Made by a program: the position numbers and the translations under genes. A model generated the notes under the pieces. That model was not told where the DNA came from and did no database searches. It was given only the letters and a program-made list of their open reading frames with translations. Of a DNA stretch of 64,000 nucleotides, positions 24,050-35,040 are shown in pieces. Location: the NCBI GenBank assembly GCA_029891345.1, contig CM057009.1, positions 303,298,166 through 303,362,165 of the forward strand, given 5' to 3'. The stretch comes from Dryococelus australis. Its lineage: Eukaryota > Arthropoda > Insecta > Phasmatodea > Phasmatidae. The first letter of the stretch is position 1. Every line of letters begins with the position of its first letter.

Positions 24050-24605
24050 CCAGCATGCCATCAAGAAAAACAAACATGCACCAGGACACTGATCATACGC
24101 CTGCGCTGGATTAGGTCGGCTTCCCACATGTTCTCCAGCACACGACCTACTGGCATACTTAACAAGATAGATCTGTCTCCTGTATGTGATATGGTATGGC
24201 GGAACCAGGCCGCAAATAAGTATACCGGACACATCGAAGATGACTTGTATGCGGTATAAAGGGGGGAAACTAAAAATTGAAGTGGGGATGAATAAACCGG
24301 ACGTACCCTTGGTGCCATAGCATACAGCCAGTCAGCACACCTGACCACTCTGTAGTATGTTCTCCCATGTGCTGTAAACGCTCACAACACACACAAACCT
24401 GGCGGCACACCTGGCAAGGATATTGTACAGCCCCTACATGTGCTATAATGTGCTGTCCAGGCAGCCAACATACTTGGTCAGATTTATATGACTCCTACAT
24501 GCACTATGGTGTGCTGGAACTGGAGCAGGAGAATGCCAGCATACCTGGCAGGATTTATATACAGCTCCTGCTTGATGCTCCAGTATGCTGGGAACAAATC
24601 TACAC
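24050..24605 (+). repeat. Diverged tandem array with period near 62 bp
   Basis: Units with the pattern GCAYACCTGGCANGAT followed by TATACAGCYCCTACATG and a GTGCTG end recur near 24329, 24399, 24461 and 24530, with more decayed forms from about 24050. Open frames across it on both strands (for example 24367-24618) result from the repeat composition. No function is recognised. Confidence 0.6.
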
Positions 24606-24631
24606 TCACATAGAATAGTCGTTGTGGGAGA

Positions 24632-25205
24632 GTGGAAAAGAAGCGCTTTAGCTTCGACAGTCCCGGAGCAAGGAACTACCTCTACTCCACATCCGGCCCA
24701 GTTGCCCTCCCAGACACAGACATATATGATGATACGTGCCTGTCCCAAAGGTGTGTGTCTAGATTTACCCATCGTAGCCATAAGAGATGGTATGTATGGC
24801 ATCATCTAGGATTTGATGTTTGTCGTCCATTCACGACAGTGCAAGATTATTGCTGCATAATGTGAAGATATTGTGGTGGTGGGACCTAATGCTATTGACC
24901 TGTACCCTTATGAACTGGTGGTCAAAAAGAACGTGTATGTAGTCCTTGATGTTGATATCCCTGTGCATGACGCTTTTCTGAATCCCCTTGGCCCGCTTCA
25001 TAACTTTGTCTCCACACCTCTACACATACAATTTGGCCCTCAGCCCGACAAACTCAACCATATTGTTCCCTCCACAATCATCCTTGAATTTACATATAAC
25101 CTTGGCATTAACACCCGAATAGCATGGATAAGTGGGAGGGTACTGACCCTGGGAAACCCACTCACTGTTGTGCTATTTCAGGCTAAGGCTATTGTACACA
25201 CTTGA
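24632..25205 (+). other. Two unrecognised plus-strand open frames
   Basis: The first (24632-24865) begins M-E-K-K-R-F-S-F-D-S and has no known motif. The second is open from 24861 to 25205; read from its first in-frame GTG it includes L-Y-P-Y-E-L-V-V-K-K-N-V and then beta-strand-like alternation of Val, Leu and Ile. Base composition is more balanced than in the surroundings. The frames overlap by 5 bp in different phases. They lie just upstream of the decayed gypsy element and could be its leader region, a different element, or a chance survival. I do not recognise either product. Confidence 0.25.
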
Positions 25206-25709
25206 GAGCCATGAAAAACTTTTACACGCTGTGGCTGGGATTAGTAGGAAATCGCTTCTGAATTGAATATTATTGATGAGTTGTTTCACTTACTAGAGTG
25301 TTCATGTGTTTTAAAATTTGTAAATTGTCATGAGGAGTTATTTAGTTAAGGCTATGAGATTTCTAGAGCTTGTGTAATTAGTATAATTAGGGTGCCTTTG
25401 GATTTGTATTTCTGGTACCATTTACTTGTGTTTTAATTTTGCCTTGATGATTCAGGCAATGTGGCATTTAGAAACTTTTAATGCTTACAATTTATGAAAG
25501 TTATTACAACTTTAGTGGTTTTAATATTCATGCATTAGTATTGTATATTCTGCAAGTTATGTTTTTATGGCATTATGTTGAAATGCCTTTAAATGTACTT
25601 GAAAGTGATCTGCAATGTTACCAGCTCATTTTTGCTTGATTCAATAAGTTTGTTACAATTTGAATTTCTCTTGGATTGATTAATTATATTTTTCGCTTAC
25701 CACAAGCTT
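25206..25709 (+). other. Probable decayed 5' part of a gypsy gag region
   Basis: The plus strand has a short A-G-I-S-R-K-S-L-L block near 25231, like the N-terminal region of some gypsy gag proteins, followed by many stops. Assignment is weak and rests on its position before clearer gag sequence. Confidence 0.3.
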
Positions 25710-26570
25710 TTGAAAATTATTTATCTCTTCACGCCGGGTCCTTTGAGTGAAAGAACTAGACTAACTATTTCTAAACATGCCATATTTGATGCTTATCAAG
25801 CATACATCTTTCACTATTTTATTCCATCCAGATTACTTACACTGTTACAGCTGAAAATGTTTAACCGGTTGCAAGAGCCCAATGAATCATTATCAGTATA
25901 TGTTATAGGCTGTTCACGGTAAAGTGAGCACTTTTTAAGGACCTTATAAACGTTTCCTTTCAACCAATTTCCATCTTCCTGCTGCTTTTCAATATAAACA
26001 TTACAATGTGGCCAATAAACACAGTGCATATATTTCACCACCATAAAAATTTAATGCCTGAGGCTGCAATGAGATATATTTATTAGCAGTTAATGCCTGT
26101 TGAGTGGGCCTTATAAAGTGCTCACTTTTTTGTGAACAGCCTATAGTAGCATTAAAGAGGCTGCTGTAGTTTCGTGCTTGTCGTTGTCTGAAAGTGACAT
26201 TGTCAACATAATTTTGGAAGGTTTAGAACCTTAAGAGTGATCCCGTTTGGTCTTTGTTGGTAAACCTACCTTATTTGTGGAATTAGAGAGAGTTTGCATC
26301 CATTCTCAAAATATCTGGTATGCTGACCAGAAACGCAAAACATTTTTTGGATAGGGCAGATTCCCAAAAAATTCTGGTGCTAGCACTGATAAGAAAGGTA
26401 AAACCAGTGAACCTGACATCAGTTCAGTAGATGCTGGCACTTCATCCAAGGATCTGATGATAAAAGTAGTGCTACTAAAGGTTCATCTGTAGTATTTCAA
26501 TGTGCTATTAGAACAAGAAACCTGGTCATGTTATTGCAAAATGTTTTAAATTACAGGAAAAAAAAAAAAA
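25710..26570 (+). pseudogene. Gypsy gag remnant, interrupted by a MITE
   Basis: Sequence on both sides of the MITE at 25908-26141 matches the capsid region of a Ty3/Gypsy gag. Before it is F-N-R-L-Q-E-P-N-E-S-L-S-V-Y-V. After it come a helical segment with L-S-L-S-E-S-D-I-V-N-I-I-L-E-G-L and a K-P-T-L-F-V-E-L-E-R block. A zinc-knuckle-like C-Y-x-N-K-K-P-G-H-V-I-A-K-C follows near 26505-26550, missing its second cysteine. Gag packages the retrotransposon RNA. Stops and frame changes make it inactive. The clean interruption shows that gag was already present when the MITE landed. Confidence 0.75.
25908..26141. mobile_element. MITE copy 2, nested in gypsy gag
   Basis: A 234-bp element begins GGCTGTTCACGGTAAAGTGA and ends with the inverse complement GTGAACAGCC. 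TATA flanks it at 25904-25907 and 26142-26145. The termini match copies 1 and 3. It interrupts the gag remnant, so it inserted after the gypsy element. Confidence 0.9.
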
Positions 26571-26779
26571 GTCCCGCAGGGATGAAATGTGAGAGTTCAT
26601 TCCCGCCAAGCTAACAATTTTGTCAATTCACAATTCAATGCTCACACAGTACAAACTGTAAATCTTTGTCACTGCTTTCAACATCTTTATGGTCCTTATG
26701 ACTCCTGTGAGGTGGAAAAACAATAAAATGCCTTTCAAATAAATTTTCCCAATGTAGTGGATGTACAAAGACATGCTAC

Positions 26780-27245
26780 TCCTCATGTTGAGGAAAATTT
26801 GGGACCATTGTCAGTTAATGCACGTTTAGACACAGGATCTGTGCACAACAATATTTCTGGTAAAATCTTTGAACAATTGATGTATTTAAAGTTGGTAAAT
26901 CAGTTGAACCTTGAGAAATTCAGTGTAACATAGCTTCCAGTGAAGCTTTACTTCTTTTGTGCTATGCAACTTTTAAATTAATATTGGGTGTTTCACCTAG
27001 ATACAAAAACGCTTAGTTTCAAAATCTTTGATCTGTATTTTATTTTAGGAGCTGATTTCATGGCATCCACGGGCTTATTTTGGGCATTCAGGCACAATAC
27101 CTTTTCTCTAAATTTTCTCCTGCCGACAAAATTATTTTTGTCAATAGAAAACAACGTCCACCACTCTCGTCTGACATTAGTGCTGAGTCAAAGCTCGTTG
27201 TTGACCCATTTGCACATTTGGAATCCATACATCATGTTACTATAA
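26780..27245 (+). pseudogene. Gypsy aspartic protease remnant
   Basis: The active-site block A-R-L-D-T-G-S-V-H-N-N-I-S is readable near 26820-26855. The C-terminal part of the fold appears in a second frame as Y-F-I-L-G-A-D-F-M-A-S near 27034-27066. Retroviral-type proteases cut the gag-pol polyprotein. A frame change and a stop separate the two halves. It sits between gag and the RNase H remnant in the order usual for Ty3/Gypsy. Confidence 0.75.
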
Positions 27246-27249
27246 AGAA

Positions 27250-27690
27250 AATTTGTGAATAATTTCCTCAAGTTTTCACATTAGAATTAGGGCTTACAGA
27301 ATTGTTGGAGTGTTAAAAAAAACTTGTTGACAAAGTTTATGTCATGAGCCTTCCATATGCTCTAGGAGCTGTCTTTTGTTAGGAAATAGATGGGGTTCGC
27401 CAACCTATCTCATTTGTATCCCGCACTCTCAAACCCCAGGAGAAAAAGTCCTCTATTTATGAATTTGTGTGTCTAACAATTGTTTTGTTATTAAAAAGTT
27501 TCAAAAATATTTATAACATGTTGAATTCCTCCTGGAAACTAACAACCAGGTGTAATCGTGGTTTTTGGCTCATCTACGACAACTTGGCAAAATTGGACGT
27601 TAGGTCGTTAGGGTTTCATCTTTGAAATTTAGGGTGCAACACATTAAATGATCACAGAATGTTGTAGCTGATGCTCTTTCTCAGATGTTT
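27250..27690 (+). pseudogene. Gypsy RNase H remnant with most of the reverse transcriptase deleted
   Basis: Near 27280-27340 the plus strand still shows the lead-in to reverse transcriptase (K-K-L-V-D-K-V). The frame then passes, without any of the catalytic core, into RNase H sequence: L-G-A-V-F-C near 27360, then G-V-R-Q-P-I-S-F-V-S-R-T-L near 27390. It continues to the V-A-D-A-L-S end block near 27665. The missing piece is roughly 1 kb in an intact element. The RNase H itself carries at least one stop and several frame changes. The junction lies at about 27340-27360. Confidence 0.75.
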
Positions 27691-29170
27691 TATGATTCCA
27701 AAGTTAGTGATGAATCTGAAGTTCTTCCAAATTGTAATGTTTTATTGAAGTTTCTTTTGGCATTTACAAATATAAAGGAGAATCAAGAAAAGGATGATGA
27801 ACTAAGTGAAATTATTGCAAAATTAAAATCTGGTGTTGAACAAAAACCTTATTTTCTACACAAAGGTCTTTTATGTTGCAAATACCTTGACAATGTAAAA
27901 TGTGTTGTGTTGCCTACCAATCTAAAACCAATGGTTATTTACTATTTTCATTCATCACCTCTAGGTGCTCATTTAGGCACACATAATACTATTCAGGCAA
28001 TTCGTAAGTATTTTATTTGGAAAGGCATGGATGCTGAAATTTCAGAAAGAGTTTTATGCTGTAAATTGTGTTATTTGGGCAAGCTTGCTCAAAACACACA
28101 CATAGGTTTTCTCTCTTCAGAAGTGGCTGGAAAATCCCACGCAAAAGCTTTTCATTGATTTTCTTGGCCCAGTTTCAAGAAGTAAGGAAGGTTATAATAT
28201 GTTGTTAGTTGTGTCAACGCATTTTCTAAATGTGTGTGGTTCATTCCTATGAGAAAGGCTAATATAGGCTGTTCATATAAAGTGAGCAATTTTGAGGCCC
28301 TAGTTACTTTTTCCTTTCAGCAATTGTTTGATATTTCACCACCTTTTTAAATAAATATTTCTATGTAAGTAATAAACAAAGTGTGTATATTCCACTGCAC
28401 TCAGAAGTTAATGTCTAAGGTTAAAATGAAATATATTTACTGACTATTATTCCAAATGGGAGGGCTTTCAAAAGTGCTCTCTTTACCGTGAACAGCCTAT
28501 AACATATCCACTGTTCGTGCTCTACAAGCATGTGTATTCCAAAATTTTGGCATATCTTCATCAATTGTATTCGATAATGGTTCCCAATTCACTTCAAGAA
28601 TTTTTCCCAACATGTGTCTTACTTATGGCATTCACCATATAATTTTATCTCCATATAATCCCCTCACATTCGCATGCAGAGCATTTCAAAATAAACCTCC
28701 ATTCAGCTCTCATTACCTTTCATGCGATGTAGCATTCCAATCTAGACAAAAATCTTCCTTGCTGCAAATGGCCTTCAACTATGTCAAGCATGAGTCTCAT
28801 AAGACAAGTCCTTTTAATCTTATTTTCACTTACTTACACAATAACCCTTTGTTCAATTTGTGGCACTTAAAATGATTTGTTACCAGATGATCCCAATGAC
28901 ATATGTCAGCTCTTGGCAGCTGGCATACAACTTAAAATGTGCTGATTTCAAGAGCCATATCAAGTATGATAAACTTTAGATTGACAACCTATTTCATGTA
29001 GGTGATTCAGTTTTGCGTATAGCTCATCCTGTTAGCAGAGCAGTTGACATGAAAATGGCTATACTTTCTTACCGTTGGACTGGTCCTTACATTACTTAAT
29101 GCCAGTCACTGCTAGTCTTGCTAAATCAGTTCAGGAAAATATATTACAAGAGCTCATGTCTATCACCTAA
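27685..29170 (+). pseudogene. Gypsy integrase remnant, interrupted by a MITE
   Basis: The first 157 codons (27685-28158) hold the zinc-binding module, with H-S-S-P-L-G-A-H-L-G-T-H and C-C-K-L-C-Y-L-G-K. The core follows in another frame: L-F-I-D-F-L-G-P-V-S-R-S with the first catalytic aspartate. After MITE copy 3 (28267-28497) comes F-D-N-G-S-Q-F-T-S near 28572 with the second. The third catalytic glutamate region near 28680 reads A-F-Q-N-K and appears lost. A C-terminal domain with V-G-D-S-V-L-R-I-A-H and Y-R-W-T-G-P-Y-I-T is seen near 29003-29095. Integrase inserts the element's cDNA. The copy is clearly dead. Confidence 0.82.
28267..28497. mobile_element. MITE copy 3, nested in gypsy integrase
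   Basis: A 231-bp element starts GGCTGTTCATATAAAGTGAG and ends CCGTGAACAGCC, flanked by TATA at 28263-28266 and 28498-28501. Its interior follows copy 1 closely. It separates the first and second catalytic blocks of the integrase. Confidence 0.9.
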
Positions 29171-30620
29171 AATGATTTAACTCTCCATGTTCTAAATAAA
29201 ATTTGTGTTCTACAATTCTAGGAGCTTCAAACCCTAGCTGTAGGTTGTTTTCAATCAATTCTCTTGTTTATTTAACTGGCCAGCCACTATTTTTCTTGGC
29301 ATTGACTTGGTTTTTTTAACCATGGATTTATCACCCACTGGTCCAAGTCATCTTAAGGTCCTTTCTGTTTGCATGCCAATAATGATAAAAATAAACTGCG
29401 GTACTAGGTTAATAAGAAAAGAACAAATGTTGTGTGTGTATTAAATTTAGATTTGGGTTGTTCTTGTAAAATAGTCTACCAATGTTGGAATTTTGACTTC
29501 AAATTTTCAATGGGTGATCGTACTAGATTTCTTTTCGGTTTTCAATCACTGTGGTCAATATTTAGTTTGGAAATGTGTTCCACTCCTGTTTTGGGTTGTT
29601 TTTTGGTTGTGATAGTAGCTTAGAGACAATACCATTGTAATATTTTCCTTGGGGATAATTTGTAGGAAAATTTATTTTCTGGTAAAATTTCAATTCCTAA
29701 CTATACTCTCTATGAGTGTACCCAGTTGTTTATTTTAGTGTTGTATTTCCACTGAGGCATCATGTTCCTTCCCTGCATCACAGTTCTGGCTATGGCCAAC
29801 TTCGTGCTTTCAACAGCCGCCATCACACTGGTGGATTTCTGTCTTTGAACATGAAGATGACACCTTGTTTCCTGACAATACTTTCTTGGTAGTGTTGAAT
29901 TTTGATTTGATTACCTTAACAAATGAATGTTCAGAACTTGAAACCATGATGAATACAGGCAGTCTTCTACTACCCTTATGTTAATGTGATATATGAGGTT
30001 ATGTTCCCAGATTGCAAAAAAAAACTTAACTAAACAAACAAAAAACTAATCAAAACACAATATACTTTACACACTAAGAAACAAGATTATGCATAAAAGT
30101 TATTTAAAGTGTTTAAATATACAGCTAATAGTTCAAACGATTGAAATATCACATTTTATTAACATAAACATGTAAATAATTACAGTCGGGCGGCTCAAGT
30201 TGAGAGACCGTCGTATAGCTGCAAATGATTTTCCACTTTCTGATTGTGTGATAATTTTTTTAGTTTATTTTAGTTAATTTTTAGCATCTGTCATACATCC
30301 AAGTCAGTTTGGATTGGGATTGGGATTATGTTTTAAGGCTATTTACAACATGTTTTCTTTGTTTCTAACACACTTAGTCTTCATTACAACTTTCATTTTT
30401 ACATTTCTTATTCATTACAAACTGAAAATGTATGTGAATAAAAAAAAAAAAAGTTTAGACAATTAACTTCAAACAAAACTAACCACCATAATAAGAACAA
30501 TGGAAGTTCTAAGCAGGAATGGAATAAAAACATAGAACCGCTATAGAGTAGTAAAACTCCAGACTACATACAACTGCATAAGTAGATTAAGCTCAATTCA
30601 CAATGAAAAACTATTACTTA
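29171..30620. other. Non-coding stretch after the gypsy remnant
   Basis: No recognisable coding sequence. A 3' LTR of the gypsy element would be expected here, but I could not define one. Short A runs occur near 30017 and 30441. Confidence 0.45.
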
Positions 30621-30621
30621 A

Positions 30622-30760
30622 CGAACATGTACATATCAAAATGAATGTGGGTAGGTATTCTTTATGACACAGTTCATGATCATCGTGTACATAAACAGCT
30701 CTGACATATGCACCAAGCCATAAAGAATACCTACTTTTATTTTCATACATACATGTTTTT
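30622..30760. repeat. Imperfect hairpin with a perfect 16-bp stem
   Basis: GTAGGTATTCTTTATG at 30651-30666 is followed by its exact inverse complement at 30719-30734, leaving a 52-bp loop. Similarity continues weakly outward to ACATGT blocks on both sides (about 30625 and 30750). It may be a small hairpin-type MITE remnant. The loop is too long for a typical microRNA precursor. Confidence 0.6.
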
Positions 30761-31688
30761 TATGTACACGCTTTTCATCTTGTCCAGTTATATCAAAACA
30801 TAGTACATATATCTACACCAGAGGTCTCCATGTATAAGTCAACTTTGCTGCAATATTATTTTTGAAGACAAATACAGAATATAAATAATTCATATATCTT
30901 TGCTGATTAAATAATTACATTTGTCATGATAGTGGATGAGTAACTTGAGAACAAGTCTTACATAAATATAACAAGCCGACATTCAGCAAATGGCCAGTTC
31001 ACTAGGAATATCACTGCGCCTAACAAAGCACGGCTTTGCCTTGCAGCATTACCAACATTGGTATGCAAACTTCCTTTCTTACAGGAAGCAAACTATCTAG
31101 AATCTAATTCTCCCCTTTAAGTAAAATAATTTTTTTACCTTTAGTTACTAAATGTAAATTTTAAATCAAACATAAGCCAGCAGGTACGTAAAATTTAATG
31201 TTTAATTGATTGAAATTAACTTCCTAGTACCTTGCGAGTGAAGTAGTACCACATGTGCGCACAAAAACTTCCACTCCCTATTACCCACGTCCACCGTCTA
31301 GTATTTCCCCGGGGGGGTTTTAGACATTAAATGTGGTGATGGATGTACCTCCCTCCACTCCATGGTTTCATTATACAATGTGCATATGCATTTTCCAATG
31401 TAAGAAACTTCCAATGTTATACTAATTAATTTCTCCTAACTTGCCAAAATTTTTTAATTTAACTTTAATTCATATCTTAACTCTTGTACAACGGAGCCTC
31501 GAATTTGGTATTCCACCCTCGACACTGCCTCTTGTATAATCGCGAATTCCACCAACCTCCTACAAGATGACGACTCTTGCCCGAGCTCCTCGACCCCACA
31601 GCTTCAACCCAACCCTACCAGAACATATACTAAAAAACTTGTACTATACAGCAGCCGGGACAGACTGCTATTTCGACCTAGGGGGTAG
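30761..31688. other. Non-coding stretch leading to LTR B
   Basis: Mostly AT-rich. The last 150 bp are GC-richer and end in a purine-rich GGGGGTAG directly before LTR B. This may be a polypurine tract, and in that case the region would be the 3' internal end of an old retrotransposon. No protein domain is recognised. Confidence 0.4.
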
Positions 31689-32344
31689 TGTGGCGGGCTC
31701 CAGGGGGCTGCACAAAACGAGTTAAGGTTGGACAGACTCTAGAATTCTTGCAAGCTCCCTGTTTGGATAACAAATTCTGGCTGACCCACTGCCGCCAGGG
31801 TATAAAATATCAGAGCCCTGAAAACCCCCCTCCCCTCCGACAGCAGTAAGTAATTGATCTGTGACAATGTCAGTGTCGGAGCAGCCCGAAGCAGAATGCT
31901 ACGAGAGTCCAGGGTCTGGATGAGCTCCAGATAAACAGCAATCTACTATTCAAAGATAATTGGTGAGAATAGCTCGGGCTATGCAGTAGGGTGTCATCCC
32001 TGATCTCGTGGCATCATTAGTAAGACCTAATTAATGCATGGCAAGGTTAGGGACTAGTTGCATTTAATACTCTTGTAATAACAGACTATACAAAAGTAAA
32101 GTAATAGTGTCTCTTGTTATTGTGTATTAATTTATCATTCTTTTTTTAGGAATAGAGTTGTGTAATAAATGTGTTTAGTAGAAACCCTCTTTCTCATTGA
32201 ACAGCCGTCTGTAGCTATTGACCCCCAGTAGGCCTCCTTATCCTATAGAGAGTTCTGATACTAAGCTAACTAGCAGCAACCCACTAGCTCAGAGGTGACA
32301 GGAAAGAGTATAAGGTAGACTTAGGGACAGGGATAACTCCTACA
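31689..32344 (+). mobile_element. LTR B, related to LTR A
   Basis: The segment begins TGTGGCGGGCTCC, has a TATA-like GTATAAAATATC at 31800 and a polyadenylation-like AATAAATGTG at 32165, and ends CTCCTACA. Signal order and spacing match LTR A at 22561-23244. No target duplication is visible (GTAG on the left, ATGT on the right). The purine-rich sequence immediately to the left would suit a 3' LTR. The 656-bp length is close to the 684 bp of LTR A. Confidence 0.6.
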
Positions 32345-32505
32345 ATGTGCATGTATGCATGTGTGTGCACATGCATGTGTGCATGTGCGTAGGTGTTCAT
32401 GCATGTGTATGTACATGTGCGTGTGCGGGTGGGTGTGCACATGCATTCATGTGCACACGGGCATAAATGCAGATGCATGCAGATGTGTGCACATGCATGT
32501 GTGTC
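32345..32505. repeat. TG/CA-rich alternating purine-pyrimidine tract
   Basis: About 160 bp of interspersed ATGTGCATG, TGTGTGCAC and similar words, directly after LTR B. It is an impure microsatellite with Z-DNA potential. The cysteine- and histidine-rich open frames on both strands are artefacts of it. Confidence 0.85.
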
Positions 32506-33677
32506 AGAGTTTGCTACACCTTGAATCCAGTGGCCTCGTTTAAGGGAGGGAGTGTTTGCCATTTGTAGGCACTCGCTTATTTTTTTAACAGATGTTCTTC
32601 TGACCTTGTATTCTCTTTCTGGGAAATTTTTTTGGTTTTTGTGACAAAGCCACTTGCTTTCTTTTCCAGCACCTACATTTAGTGTTCATTTCTATGTAAA
32701 AGCAAGGTTGGATCATGTTTTAGTCACTATTTTTATAATTTTGATTATTTAACTAGCGATGTTCCAAGATTTTGTTACTTATTCATTTTAAAAATTATAG
32801 GTGACCAGTTACTCGGGTCAGATTCAGCTGTTGTGCCAACAGATTGAAATATTTTTTGTTAAAGCAATTGTAAATTTTGATGAAATATCCAGTATTTGAT
32901 TTGTGAATTTCATATTTAATTTCTTTTCTGTCAAAATAATATTTAAAGTTTTTATGGTATTAATGTAAAATACTACATAACAAAAAGTAGAGTATCAGAG
33001 GTTTTGTGTGAAGTGAATTGATATCTGTGATAGTGACTGGTATATTTGGAATGCTCCCCACTTCCTTCTTCTTGCTCTCTACACATTATGGGGTGACTAA
33101 ATTTATAATTAGCTCTGGCTATTTTCCAACTAAATGGAGATATTGTTTGATTTTTACTGCTTTTGGTGAGTGTTTCTTGTTGTCTGTTTATTGTTGCCTC
33201 AATAATGTATAACTACATCCTTAACTTTTTCTTTTATGCGTGAACTTTGTATTTACAGTGGTAGACCGTTTGGGTTGGAAAATGTAGTGAGGCCACTTCT
33301 CTACCTTGCTGCCAAGGTGTGGCAGATTTTTCTTCAAAGTAACTTTGCATCTTCTTGATGCTTGATGGCGTTTTAAAGATGCAGTAACACCTAGCTGGCA
33401 TTGGCAAGGGAGATGTCCCGAATATAGGCCACATCTCAGGAATGTCCAGCCTCCTCTCCTTTATTTTCAGCATGTGCATGAAATACAGCAATCAGGTCGC
33501 AGATATTTGGAACTCAATCAATTATAAAAATTAATAACCTAAATTTCTTGTATGACTTGACATAGTATATAATTTTCAATTTTCAATTTTTTGCGAGATC
33601 CCAACAAAGTTAACGATAATTTACTTCATATAATATAAAAAAAACTTATTACTCACTCAAAACGAAAGAGAAAATTG

Positions 33678-33680
<3 letters not shown>
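32506..33680. other. Non-coding stretch
   Basis: A minus-strand open frame at 33234-33491 (85 codons) has no recognisable product. Otherwise featureless. Confidence 0.45.

Positions 33681-33724
<44 letters not shown>
33681..33724. repeat. (TA)n microsatellite
   Basis: About 44 bp of pure alternating AT. Confidence 0.95.
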
Positions 33725-33729
<5 letters not shown>

Positions 33730-35040
33730 ATTGTTATCGTTACACATTTGAAATCTTTATTGTTGTTTATCACTCTTACTCAAAATAATAATTTTGGTCA
33801 CATAAATTTCAGACCTATTTTTATATACAAACACCTTTTACTTTTATTTCATAATTATTATTATTATGCATGTGTAAGGGTGCTATAGTGGGAATTTTGG
33901 CTTGACCTCTTTGTTTTTACTTTTTATATTGGGGTCACACCTACACAACTAGATCCTTCGGAACATCTATTTGCGGCATGCTCATGGTTATTTCCACAAA
34001 GTCTCGCCTATGCTACAAAACTGGTAGTGTTTGCGTGGAAGCAGCCCTCACACTACGAAGCAGCACTTTTTTGGCACCTTAGCACAGCAGAATACATCAC
34101 ATCCTCGGATAGTAACATAATATTCCACTTGCACATGCCATGAGATAGTGCTCAGGCTGATGTTTGCAAATAAGCAGATGACAAAGGAGTGTCATATATG
34201 CCATTCAAGAATATCAGTTTATTCATAAGATGTGTATCTATAAAACACCTACATGAAGAGTCTACTGCAAAAATGATGAGTTTCACTATTTAGTGAAAAA
34301 TTAGTTACAGGTGGCAATACAATGCTCTGTATGTATATAAACTACCACAGTATGTTCATATCAACAACACTGATAGTCAAGGTGTAGCAACGATCGACAA
34401 CATATTGGTACACAGCAAGAACTTCGTTCACTTTACAAATAATGTTATATAATTAGTTTTATACATATTTAACATGTTTTCCTAATCATCCTTGGCATAA
34501 AAAATTTACTTAGGTGGAAGTTCCGCTATGTATACATTAGGATACACCTTTCTCAAAAACGGGTGTTTAAAATTATATTTGTTCTCCTGCAAAATTCATT
34601 CATAGTGACATGCATCATTATTTCAGTGGGATCTTCATATATTAATATGTATGTCAATAACAAACCCTCATATTTTCCTAAAAGAAGCCACTGAAAACAG
34701 ATCTGCTCTGCAAAACATAATGCTACTCAATTTGTCTCAACATTTTTGGCTACAAGGAGAGTTCAGAGCTTTTGGGGTATCTTTTTGTTTAGAAGACATA
34801 TTTTGTTTGGATTCAATTCTGTAGTTTTATTCATGATTAATAATGATAGAGGTTTAAGGACTACAAATTTTAGCTAACTGCGAATAAATATTCCATAAAT
34901 AATTTTGGCCTTAACTTTTTTTTTCATTGGTATCTGTTTCATGATAATAATTACAATCATGTCTAAAGTTAGTAGAAATAATATTTGTAAAATTGTGTAT
35001 TATTTAATGGTTTTATTACATTATTTTAATTATCAGTATT
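33725..35040. other. Non-coding stretch
   Basis: No recognisable gene or repeat family; AT-rich and probably intronic. Confidence 0.5.

Noticed and set aside
32284..32562. Cys/His-rich open frames on both strands
   Set aside because: They come from the TG/CA alternating tract and are not zinc-finger genes.
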